NCBI GenBank assembly: GCA_016928975.1
Contig: JAFGJR010000074.1
Location: 12,884 to 76,883 of the forward strand
Direction: 5' to 3'
Source: Sedimentisphaerales bacterium
GTDB taxonomy: Bacteria; Planctomycetota; Phycisphaerae; Sedimentisphaerales; SG8-4
DNA length: 64,000 nt
Shown here: positions 8,967 through 16,831 of the stretch, piece by piece
Layout of the letters: each line of letters begins with the position of its first letter
Numbering within the stretch: the stretch's first letter is position 1
The notes under the pieces: model-generated
Seen by the model: the letters and a program-made list of their open reading frames with translations, nothing else
Told to the model about the DNA's origin: nothing
Databases searched by the model: none
Translations under genes and position numbers: made by a program

Positions 8967-10366
8967 GTATCCGTCACGTAGCCCTGTATGTCGTCATTGC
9001 CGGTCTCTCCATGTATGCCTGGAAGGACTGGTTCAAGAGCCTCTGCGGCCTTCTCTTGCTCATGGCGGTCTTCGAACACGAGGACATGCCCAAGGCGGTA
9101 TTCGGCGTTCAGGGGCTGAACCCATGGAACATGCTCTTCGTCATGGTAGCGATTGCGTGGGCGGCAAGTCGCCATCGCGAGGGGCTCTTGTGGGACATGC
9201 CTCGCCACATAAGCGTGCTGCTGCTGATATACCTGGCGGTGATTCTCATCGGCGTCCTTCGCGCGGTCTTCGACCGCGCCTATATCGCGGATTACCCCTT
9301 GAAGAACTTGATCAGCGAAGAGCTGATCAATACGGTCAAGTGGGCCCTACCCGCGATCCTGCTCTTTGACGGCTGCCGGACTCGCCGGCGAGTCGTCATG
9401 GCTCTGGTCTGCATACTCGCCGTGTATGTGATCGTCGCCATACAGGTGGGCAGGTTCATGCCGCCCGGTGCGGCCTTTGGCGACAGCGGCTCCCTTGACC
9501 GTTTGCGCGTAAGGCTGGGCAGGTACATTGGGTACAGCGCTTGTGACATCTCCGCAATGCTGGCCGGCGCGTCGTGGGCGATTCTGGCATCGCTGCCGCT
9601 TATCCGCCGGCGAAAGTACCGCATCATGGGCTGGATATTAGCCGGTGTCGTTGCCTACGGGCAGTCACTCACCGGCGGAAGGGCTGGCTTTGTGGCGTGG
9701 GGAGCCACGGGATTCATCCTTTGTCTTCTGAAATGGCGCAAGTACCTGATCCTCGCACCGGTCGTTGTGATCTTGCTGCCGGCGGTGTTTCCTGCCGCCG
9801 CAGCCAGGATGCTTTCAGGCTTCGGGCAGACGGATGTCTCCGGACAAAGCGTCAGGGATGATGATACGATAACCTCCGGAAGGAACCGGATGTGGCCGCG
9901 AGTCATTGACAAGATTGGCGAGTCCCCCGTAGTGGGTCATGGACGGCTGGCCATGAAGCGGACCGGCCTGTACCAGAAGCTGCTGGACGAGGACCTGCCC
10001 TTTGCTCATCCGCACAACGTTTACCTTGAGACGCTGCTGGACAACGGTCTGCTGGGCTCACTGCCGATCGTCCTGTTCTGGGGGATCTTGATCTTTCGCT
10101 CGGCCGTGTTGTTCAGGAGTCCAAACCGGCTGTATGCGGCCATTGGGGGCTTGTCGTTTGCTCTGCTGGTAAGTCAGGCGTTTGCCGGCATCGGGGCGCA
10201 GCATTACTATCCGAGAGTGAGCACGGTGGGCATGTGGGTCGCGGCGTTTCTGATGCTACGGGTGTCCGTGGAGGAGGAACGCGCGCAGGCTGGCGTGGTC
10301 GCGGATGAATCCACGCGGGAGGAGGCGCCTCTACCCGCGGCGGCAGTCCCTGTCGGCGTTTCCTGA
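8963..10366 (+). CDS. O-antigen ligase/polymerase family membrane protein (Wzy/WaaL type)
   Basis: This 467-residue protein has about a dozen hydrophobic segments and the large periplasmic loop typical of the O-antigen ligase superfamily. The loop region near residue 350 contains HPHNVYLETLLDNGLLG, the usual signature around the conserved His. It probably polymerises the lipid-linked repeat units in the periplasm. Its start overlaps the previous stop by four bases, indicating translational coupling. A charged Ala/Glu-rich C-terminal tail follows the last membrane segment. Polymerase and ligase activities cannot be told apart from sequence; a polymerase fits the Wzx/Wzc setting better. Confidence 0.87.
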   Translation: MSIRHVALYVVIAGLSMYAWKDWFKSLCGLLLLMAVFEHEDMPKAVFGVQGLNPWNMLFVMVAIAWAASRHREGLLWDMPRHISVLLLIYLAVILIGVLRAVFDRAYIADYPLKNLISEELINTVKWALPAILLFDGCRTRRRVVMALVCILAVYVIVAIQVGRFMPPGAAFGDSGSLDRLRVRLGRYIGYSACDISAMLAGASWAILASLPLIRRRKYRIMGWILAGVVAYGQSLTGGRAGFVAWGATGFILCLLKWRKYLILAPVVVILLPAVFPAAAARMLSGFGQTDVSGQSVRDDDTITSGRNRMWPRVIDKIGESPVVGHGRLAMKRTGLYQKLLDEDLPFAHPHNVYLETLLDNGLLGSLPIVLFWGILIFRSAVLFRSPNRLYAAIGGLSFALLVSQAFAGIGAQHYYPRVSTVGMWVAAFLMLRVSVEEERAQAGVVADESTREEAPLPAAAVPVGVS

Positions 10367-10418
10367 GACTGTTCTGGCTTGGAATCCACCTGGGGATGAT
10401 TTGAGGACGTTTACCGCG

Positions 10419-11270
10419 ATGCACGTATCCACGCAAGAGAGTCCGGCCAACATCGTCGCTCGCAGAGCCAGGAACTACGACCACCATTATCGCACCGCCG
10501 GATGGAAGGCCGAGCGATGGACGAAGGAAACGGTGGAGGATTTCCTGGCGTATGCCGTCGAAGTCGACAAGGGGGGGTATTTGAACGGCAAAGAGGTCCG
10601 GTACGCCCTGAGCCGACTGGGCGCACCCAATTGTGAGGGGATGAAAATACTGGACTACTGTTGTGGCACAGGCATCACCGCCATATATTTTGCCCTGTGC
10701 GGCGCCCAAGTGTGGGCCTTCGACGCTTCTTCCGAGGCCATCACCCTTGCGATCCAGAGCGCGCAGATGAGCGACGTCGCCGACCGGGTTCACTTCGAGG
10801 TCGTGGATGCTCAATCCCTTCCCTATGAGGACGGGTCCTTCGATGCCGTGTTCTGCCAGTCTGCGCTCCATATCGTCATCGACTATCCCCAGTGCCCTCA
10901 CGAGTTGTCGAGAGTGCTGAAACCAGGTGGGATCGCGGTCTTTGGTGAGGAAGGGCTCGGCTACAACCCGCTTTTCAAGCCCATTCGATGGCTGAGACGA
11001 CGGAGATGGGTCAAGTGTGGCGGCAGGCCGTTGCGCTATCCCGACATCGAACAGTTCGGCAGACCTTTCGCCAAGACCGAGATTCAACACTTCAACCTGC
11101 TCACGCAAGCCAAGACCTTTTTCCGAGGACAGTTGAATCGCCATGGCGGCCTGCGACCGTGGGCCCGGCGACTCCTGCGGGCCACCGAGCGGATCGACAA
11201 CACACTGCTGTCTGGAATGCCGTGGTTGAAGAGGTACTGCGGAGCGGTTGTTGTGGTGTACACCAGGTAG
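10419..11270 (+). CDS. SAM-dependent methyltransferase, class I
   Basis: The protein has 283 residues from ATG 10419. The SAM-binding motif I is ILDYCCGTG (D79-G85), followed by an acidic end of strand 2 (VWAFDAS) and a motif-IV-like SFDAVFCQSALH. A GAGGA lies about 11 bases upstream of this ATG; an in-frame start further upstream would overlap the polymerase gene by 62 bases and is less likely. The substrate is unknown. In this cluster it may methylate a sugar or a nucleotide-sugar, as inferred from its neighbours (polymerase upstream, sulfotransferase downstream). Confidence 0.85.
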   Translation: MHVSTQESPANIVARRARNYDHHYRTAGWKAERWTKETVEDFLAYAVEVDKGGYLNGKEVRYALSRLGAPNCEGMKILDYCCGTGITAIYFALCGAQVWAFDASSEAITLAIQSAQMSDVADRVHFEVVDAQSLPYEDGSFDAVFCQSALHIVIDYPQCPHELSRVLKPGGIAVFGEEGLGYNPLFKPIRWLRRRRWVKCGGRPLRYPDIEQFGRPFAKTEIQHFNLLTQAKTFFRGQLNRHGGLRPWARRLLRATERIDNTLLSGMPWLKRYCGAVVVVYTR

Positions 11271-11284
11271 GCGGCGAAGACTTG

Positions 11285-12277
11285 ATGGATGCAAAGCAGC
11301 GTATCCCGTACGTGTACATTCTGGGGGCAAGCCATTCTGGGTCCACCCTCCTGGCCATGCTGCTGAACGCTCACCCGGATATCACAACCATTGGAGAGAT
11401 GTCACCGGGCAGAATGGGAGACGCGGATACATATCGCTGCTCCTGTGGTCAACTCATTCGAGAGTGTCACTTCTGGGCCAGGATCTCCGAGAGAATGCGC
11501 GGCGCGCATCCGGACTTTCGCCTCGATGACTTCGGCACGAGATTCGAACTGCCTTCGAGCCCTATAGTCAACCGCCTTCTTCACTTTGAGCATCGTGGCG
11601 TGGCGCTCGAGTGGCTCAGGGATGCCGCGTTGCGGCTTTCGCCTCGCTGGCAGAAGGCGCGAGGTGAGATTGCCGCCCGCTGTTACGCTCTCGTCTCGGC
11701 TGTGCTGGCCGAATCCGGCGCTCGCATCTTCGTGGATTCCTCGAAGCTCGCGCATCGTCTCAAGTTCCTTCTTCAGATCCCGGAGTTCGACATCCGGGTG
11801 ATCCACCTGGTTCGGGATGGTCGTGCGGTTGCACTGACCTACATGAAGCAGGACGAATTTGCAGACTCGCGCGAGCCCGCCTTGCGGAGAGGGGGTCGCG
11901 GCATGAAAGCAGAGGCCGTCGCCGAGGCGTTGTCCATGACCCGAGCGGCCCAGGAGTGGCGCCGATGCCTGCAGGCCGCGGAGCATGTCCTGGCCCGACT
12001 CGACAAGAGCCGATGGATCCAGGTCCGATATGAAGAGTTGTGCAGTGACCCGGAAAGCACCCTTCGCCGGATTCACGGCTTTCTTGGCACGGACTACACC
12101 CGGGCGACGAGGTGCTTTCGCGACGCGGAGAACCACGTGATCGGCAACGGCATGCGCCTGGATACAGACTCTGAAGTCATTGTGGACGAGCGATGGCGCG
12201 AGGAGTTGCAGGATGAGGACCTGCGGACATTCGACAGAGTGGCCGGTAGGGTGAACGCCCGATTCGGGCACGAGTAG
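11285..12277 (+). CDS. Sulfotransferase family protein
   Basis: It would transfer sulfate from PAPS to a sugar hydroxyl, so the polymer is probably sulfated (inference). The 330-residue protein has the 5'-phosphosulfate loop GASHSGST (residues 14-21) near the N-terminus. A 3'-phosphate-binding region follows, with VDSSKLAHRL and then IHLVRDGRAVALTY. The C-terminal WIQVRYEELCSDPE is typical of bacterial sulfotransferases of the Sulfotransfer_3 type. ATG 11285 follows GGCGAAG; longer upstream starts would run into the methyltransferase gene. It has no signal peptide, so it acts in the cytoplasm. Confidence 0.88.
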   Translation: MDAKQRIPYVYILGASHSGSTLLAMLLNAHPDITTIGEMSPGRMGDADTYRCSCGQLIRECHFWARISERMRGAHPDFRLDDFGTRFELPSSPIVNRLLHFEHRGVALEWLRDAALRLSPRWQKARGEIAARCYALVSAVLAESGARIFVDSSKLAHRLKFLLQIPEFDIRVIHLVRDGRAVALTYMKQDEFADSREPALRRGGRGMKAEAVAEALSMTRAAQEWRRCLQAAEHVLARLDKSRWIQVRYEELCSDPESTLRRIHGFLGTDYTRATRCFRDAENHVIGNGMRLDTDSEVIVDERWREELQDEDLRTFDRVAGRVNARFGHE

Positions 12278-12292
12278 ATCACTGGAAACGCG

Positions 12293-13810
12293 TTGGCGCA
12301 GGATATGACCGTCGCGGCAAGAACGGCGCTTGATAGAAGGCAATTCTTTGAGACGGACCATCTTAAGGATGATCTGAAGGGCCGCTCCGTCAGGGGCGGC
12401 GCCGTCACAATCCTGGGACAGGGCGCGCAACTTGTCGTCATGACAGCGTCCACCATGGTGATGGCGCGACTCCTGACGCCCCAGGATTATGGCCTGGTCG
12501 CCATGATTACCGCTGTCACCGGGTTCGTCACGCTCTTCAAGGATCTCGGTCTCTCGATGGCCACGGTCCAGAAAGCGGAAGTCACGCACGAGCAGGTCAG
12601 TACGCTATTCTGGATCAATGTGGCCCTCAGTACGATGGTCATGCTGGTCGTGATGGGCCTGGCCCCGGTGCTTGCGTGGTTCTATGGCGAGCCCGGGCTG
12701 CTGCCACTGACGCTGGTGCTGGCGATCGGTTTCATCCTCGGCGGACTCTCCGTTCAGCACAGTGCCTTGCTCCGCCGGCAGATGCGATTCTGCACCCTGG
12801 CTCTGATCGACGTCCTCAGGTTGATGACCTGCGTGTCCGTGGGAATCGTCACTGCCCTGGCGGGCGCCGGCGTGTGGGCGCTGGTGTACATGCCCTTATC
12901 GGCCAGCCTCTTCAGCGCGGTGGCGGTCTGGATCGTTTGCCGCTGGCGACCTGGTCTTCCCGTCCGAGGCGCCGGGGTAGGGGGGATGCTGTCGTTCGGT
13001 GCGAACCTGACCGGATTCAACGTCGTGAACTACTTCGCGAGGAATCTCGATAACGTCCTGATCGGGAGAGTCTGGGGGCCTGTTTCCCTTGGCCTCTACG
13101 CCAAAGCGTACGGCCTCTTGATGCTTCCCATATCACAGATCACCGCCCCGATATCGGCGGTGGCGGTCCCGGCTCTGAGCCGTCTCCAGAGCGAGCCGGA
13201 GCGCTACAAGCGATACTACTATCACGCGATCAACATGATCTCGTTTGTCACGATGCCTCCGGTCTGTCTGCTGGCTGCCTTGTCCGGACAGGTCATCCGG
13301 TTGATCCTGGGAGAGCAGTGGATGGGTGCCGCCGGCATATTCAAAGTGCTCGCCTTCGCCGCGTTCCTCCAGCCGGTCGTAGGGACGACCGGTTGGATCT
13401 ACGTATCCCTCGGGCAGACGGGGAGGATGTTCAAGTGGGGACTGATCAGTGTGCCGATCACTGTGCTGTCCTTCATCGTGGGACTATCCTGGGGAGCGCT
13501 CGGGGTGGCGGTATCCTACACACTGTGCTATGTCACACTGCTGGTCGTTCCTGGCCTGCTCTTCGCGTATCGCCATTCACCGATCCGTATCACGGGCTTC
13601 TTCCATTCCATACGCCGTCCGGCGACAGTCAGCCTCATGATGTACGCCGCCGTCGAGTTGGCACAGAGCTATTTTGGCTGGTACGGTCCCGTCCAGGGCA
13701 TCGTGTACTCATGTCTGGTGGCGCTCTGTATAGTCGTGCTCAGCTTGATCTGCTGGCCGAAACTGCGAGAAGAAGCGATCGATGCCGTCAGACTGTTTAA
13801 GATGCGATGA
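12293..13810 (+). CDS. Polysaccharide flippase, MOP superfamily (WzxC-type)
   Basis: A 505-residue protein with about 12-14 hydrophobic segments. Near the N-terminus is SVRGGAVTILGQGAQLVV, and then MARLLTPQDYGLVAM, the signature of Polysacc_synt/WzxC family flippases. It would flip lipid-linked repeat units across the inner membrane. The start is uncertain: TTG 12293 has GGAA about five bases upstream, while ATG 12305 has only a very close AGGA. It begins just after the sulfotransferase and is followed immediately by a methyltransferase. Confidence 0.9.
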   Translation: MAQDMTVAARTALDRRQFFETDHLKDDLKGRSVRGGAVTILGQGAQLVVMTASTMVMARLLTPQDYGLVAMITAVTGFVTLFKDLGLSMATVQKAEVTHEQVSTLFWINVALSTMVMLVVMGLAPVLAWFYGEPGLLPLTLVLAIGFILGGLSVQHSALLRRQMRFCTLALIDVLRLMTCVSVGIVTALAGAGVWALVYMPLSASLFSAVAVWIVCRWRPGLPVRGAGVGGMLSFGANLTGFNVVNYFARNLDNVLIGRVWGPVSLGLYAKAYGLLMLPISQITAPISAVAVPALSRLQSEPERYKRYYYHAINMISFVTMPPVCLLAALSGQVIRLILGEQWMGAAGIFKVLAFAAFLQPVVGTTGWIYVSLGQTGRMFKWGLISVPITVLSFIVGLSWGALGVAVSYTLCYVTLLVVPGLLFAYRHSPIRITGFFHSIRRPATVSLMMYAAVELAQSYFGWYGPVQGIVYSCLVALCIVVLSLICWPKLREEAIDAVRLFKMR

Positions 13811-13811
13811 G

Positions 13812-14561
13812 ATGATGAACCGCTTCAATCCTTCGTATATCAGCCCTCGCAACGATATTGTGGAGTTGATTCCGCCCGGTACGAAGAGAATCTTGGACGT
13901 AGGATGCAGCACCGGCGAACTCGGAGCGAACATTCAGCGAGCACTTGGCGCGGAGGTCACAGGAATCGAAGCAGATGAAGACATGGCCAGGGTTGCCATG
14001 ACCAGATTGCATCGTGTCATTGTTGGAGACATCGAGACCATTGATTTGTCAGACTACTTCGCGCCGGGTGATTATGATTGCATAGTCTTCGCGGATGTGC
14101 TGGAGCACTTGAAAGATGGGTGGCAAGTGCTGGCACGGAGTGTGGATCTGCTGGAGGATGCAGGTACCGTCATCGTCAGCATTCCCAATGTCAGGCATTA
14201 TTCGACGATTGTCAGCTTGCTGTTCCGGGGTGTCTGGCCGTACAGGGAACGCGGGATTCACGACCGGACGCATCTGCGGTTCTTCACATTGCAGAACATC
14301 AGAGATATGCTTGGTAACGCCGCACTGGAGGTCGTCGCTGTCAAACGACACTACAGGATCATCGAAAGGCCCCATCGGTACAACAGGTATGCAAGATATG
14401 TGGCCCTGCTATGTCCGAAAGAATTGCTGACGTTTCAGTATCTTGTTGTCGCGAGAAAGTGGCGAACAGGGAATCGTGACGATGCCTACTGGGGTGCACG
14501 CGGCCCAGCGATCCCGCGACGGACCGCGTTGATTAGCCAGGGTGCTTCGCGGATCGTGTGA
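13812..14561 (+). CDS. SAM-dependent methyltransferase
   Basis: This 249-residue protein has motif I ILDVGCSTG (D29-G35), an acidic VTGIEADEDMA after strand 2, and DCIVFADVLEHL as motif IV. This is a standard Methyltransf_23/11-type layout. A start 30 bases upstream would overlap the flippase gene. Consecutive ATGs at 13812 and 13815 are both possible. The substrate is unknown; a role in EPS sugar methylation is inferred from position. Its end overlaps the longest possible start of the next gene. Confidence 0.83.
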   Translation: MMNRFNPSYISPRNDIVELIPPGTKRILDVGCSTGELGANIQRALGAEVTGIEADEDMARVAMTRLHRVIVGDIETIDLSDYFAPGDYDCIVFADVLEHLKDGWQVLARSVDLLEDAGTVIVSIPNVRHYSTIVSLLFRGVWPYRERGIHDRTHLRFFTLQNIRDMLGNAALEVVAVKRHYRIIERPHRYNRYARYVALLCPKELLTFQYLVVARKWRTGNRDDAYWGARGPAIPRRTALISQGASRIV

Positions 14562-14616
14562 AATCGCAAAGGGGTATGACCATCTTCTGAGACGACGTGC
14601 GTATGGCGGGGGCCCA

Positions 14617-15525
14617 ATGATGAGAAAGCACATTCCAGAATCGATCAGGGAACAGTATCGGCGTATGCGTGCCAGGCTGTTGAGTATTGGACTCAGGCGG
14701 TGTGGGACGTTCGATCAGCCGGACGATGAGGTGGAGGCAAGCCGCGACTTCTCCGTGATCGTTGCCATTCACGATTCACCGCAGGTAACCAGGCGATGCC
14801 TCGGGAGCCTTGAGAAATACGGCGTGAACGCGGAGGTCATCCTCGTGGATGACAACTCGCAACTGCCGGAAACCGTCGCGTTGATCGACGAGTATGGGCA
14901 GCGCAATCGCTGGACAGTCATCCGGCACAGCGAATCCATGGGGCATAGTCGGTCATGTGAGGCGGGCGCCCACGTGGCTACGAGGCCGTGCCTTTGCCTT
15001 CTGAACTCGGATACGGTCGTCACCCCGTGGAGTTGGTCGGGCATTCAGCGTGCATTCGAGTCCGATCCTGAGATTGCGGTTGCCGGCCCATCGACAAGCT
15101 GGGCGTTCACCGAACAGCTCGTGCCTGTGGCGGAATGCTGTCGCCATCACTGGAACGATTGCCAGATCTGGGCCTTCGCCCGGAAGTACGTCGAAGCACA
15201 CCAGGGTTCCGCGCCGGTGGACCTGCCTCAGATCAGTGGCTTTGCCTTCTTCATCCGGCACGGTGTATGGGAGAGTTTTGACGGATTCGACGAGAACCTG
15301 CCGGACTATGGGAACGAGTTCGAGTTGTGCATACGCCTGTCGAGAGCCGGATGGCGCCTGGTATGGACGGCAGCCAGCTACATCCATCATTTCGGAAAGG
15401 CCTCTTATCAGGAAACGCGTGACGCCAGGTCTGTTGTAGCCCGGGGATACATTGCACGCAAACATGGTTCCGGCAAGCCCCTCGCGGATCGCAGGCCAGT
15501 TGCGCGAGTTGGACCACGCACATGA
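14617..15525 (+). CDS. Glycosyltransferase family 2
   Basis: The 302-residue protein has a GT-A fold domain beginning near residue 45 (FSVIVAIHDSP). It carries ILVDDNS (D78-D79) for nucleotide binding, and LLNSDT (N130-T133) as the equivalent of the DXD motif. Near the end, SGFAFFIRHGVWESFDGFDE is the acceptor-side signature of rhamnosyl- and galactosyltransferase-like GT2 enzymes. It would add a sugar to the lipid-linked chain in the cytoplasm. ATG 14617 lies downstream of GGCGGGGG; an earlier ATG at 14542 would overlap the previous gene. Confidence 0.88.
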   Translation: MMRKHIPESIREQYRRMRARLLSIGLRRCGTFDQPDDEVEASRDFSVIVAIHDSPQVTRRCLGSLEKYGVNAEVILVDDNSQLPETVALIDEYGQRNRWTVIRHSESMGHSRSCEAGAHVATRPCLCLLNSDTVVTPWSWSGIQRAFESDPEIAVAGPSTSWAFTEQLVPVAECCRHHWNDCQIWAFARKYVEAHQGSAPVDLPQISGFAFFIRHGVWESFDGFDENLPDYGNEFELCIRLSRAGWRLVWTAASYIHHFGKASYQETRDARSVVARGYIARKHGSGKPLADRRPVARVGPRT

Positions 15526-16358
15526 GACATGCCGTTACGCGCCAACGTGGGTTGAGTCTCGATCACAACAGAATGTTGAGAGCCCTGAAGTACCAGCGAT
15601 GTGCCGCGAGGCCGATCAAAATGATCATGAGGAAGCTGGGATTCACAGGACCCAGCGAGATCGGCAGAAAGGACGTCCTGGCGGGCTGGGGTTGGCCGAG
15701 ATCGCTCAGGCGAGAACTGCGGAAAGTGCCGGATCGTCTCTTCTCCGGATACTCTCTGACGGGTTCCGGCTGTCTCTGGTTGTACAAGTATGTGACGGCT
15801 TGCCGGCCATCCTGTATCGTGGAGTGTGGTTCAGGCCTCTCCACTGTGGTGATTAGCCTTGCAATACGTGACTTGGGGACGCAAGGCATGGGCATTCACT
15901 TTGTGTCTCTCGATCATGAGAGTCACTGGCTCGAAGCGACACGAGCCGTACTGGATATTCTCCAGGTCTCTCCTCATGTGCAGTTGAGTCACTCCCCGAT
16001 CATAGAGATGCATTATCTGGGCAATGTCTTCCACGCATACGATGTACCCAGGACTCTTGGGAGTGAGGTGATCGATCTGCTGTTTGTCGATGGTCCGCCC
16101 CGGCAATATGGAAGGCTGGGGGTGGTTCCAGGACTTCTTGAAAATCTGTGCGACAATGCTCTGATTGTATTGGACGACGCCGAACGACTCTCGGAGAGGC
16201 AGTGTGTGGAGTTCTGGGTTCGACACTGTGGTTTGTCATTGATAGGCTATGCTCCGAAGGGACATGGCCTCGCTTTGCTACGAAAGCAGACAGCCTCGCA
16301 AATGCGTCTCACGGCGAAACAAGACACGACGAGGACGCTACAGCGCATGCATACGTAG
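15522..16358 (+). CDS. Methyltransferase-like protein with a possible foreign C-terminal tail
   Basis: A 278-residue protein with a Rossmann-type SAM motif at CIVECGSGLSTVVIS (V100-G105) and DLLFVDGPPRQYGR downstream. It resembles Methyltransf_24-type proteins found in sugar clusters. It overlaps the GT2 gene by four bases (ATGA). The natural C-terminus is probably near GLALLRK. The last 20 or so residues lead in the same frame, across a single TAG, into the decayed glycosyltransferase that follows, so a deletion may have joined the two genes. The substrate is unknown. Confidence 0.75.
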   Translation: MRHAVTRQRGLSLDHNRMLRALKYQRCAARPIKMIMRKLGFTGPSEIGRKDVLAGWGWPRSLRRELRKVPDRLFSGYSLTGSGCLWLYKYVTACRPSCIVECGSGLSTVVISLAIRDLGTQGMGIHFVSLDHESHWLEATRAVLDILQVSPHVQLSHSPIIEMHYLGNVFHAYDVPRTLGSEVIDLLFVDGPPRQYGRLGVVPGLLENLCDNALIVLDDAERLSERQCVEFWVRHCGLSLIGYAPKGHGLALLRKQTASQMRLTAKQDTTRTLQRMHT

Positions 16359-16831
16359 CGAAGCGACAAGCAGCTTGTCGTGGCCGGCGGCCGTGACTGT
16401 GAGGAGAACCAGTTGTCGAGAGTACGGCGCAAGGGCATGGGGTCCTGGGTCGGCACATGAGACAACAACGGTTCGACTTCCGAGAAATCCGGACGGAAGA
16501 GATGCTCTGCTGCCTTCCGGCAGCAGACGTGTTTCTCTCGGCTTGTACAAGCGAATTGACATTGAGGGTGTTGCCGATGGGGGCGACTACCAGGATTCCC
16601 GTGGCGTATCCGGACATTGGCGACTTCAGTGAATACATGCAGGATTGGGTTGCAGAGGGCTATCAATGCGGCGACATCGACGGCGCTCTGGACGCGTTGG
16701 ATGCTGACATCAAGCGGATGGACAGCGGACTCGATTTGGACAACAGGGCCTGGCTGGCCAGGAACTCCTGGGGTGAGCACGTGGAGAGGATGCTCTCCGT
16801 TGTGTCTGGGGTGAGTGGATGCCTCAAGTAG
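16359..16831 (+). pseudogene. Remnant of a GT4 glycosyltransferase (C-terminal half, frameshifted)
   Basis: In the frame of the preceding gene, right after its TAG, the translation reads KQLVVAGGRDCEENQ, the start of a GT4 C-terminal Rossmann half. That frame stops at TGA 16458. A second frame continues with LPAADVFLSACTSELTLR, then IPVAYPDIGDFSEYM and a C-terminal helix ending in WGEHVERMLSVVSG. Together they match the order of a GT4 donor-binding domain, broken by a frameshift between about 16445 and 16458 and lacking its N-terminal half. It runs 13 bases into the heparinase-like gene. A sequencing error could explain the frameshift but not the missing half. Confidence 0.6.
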
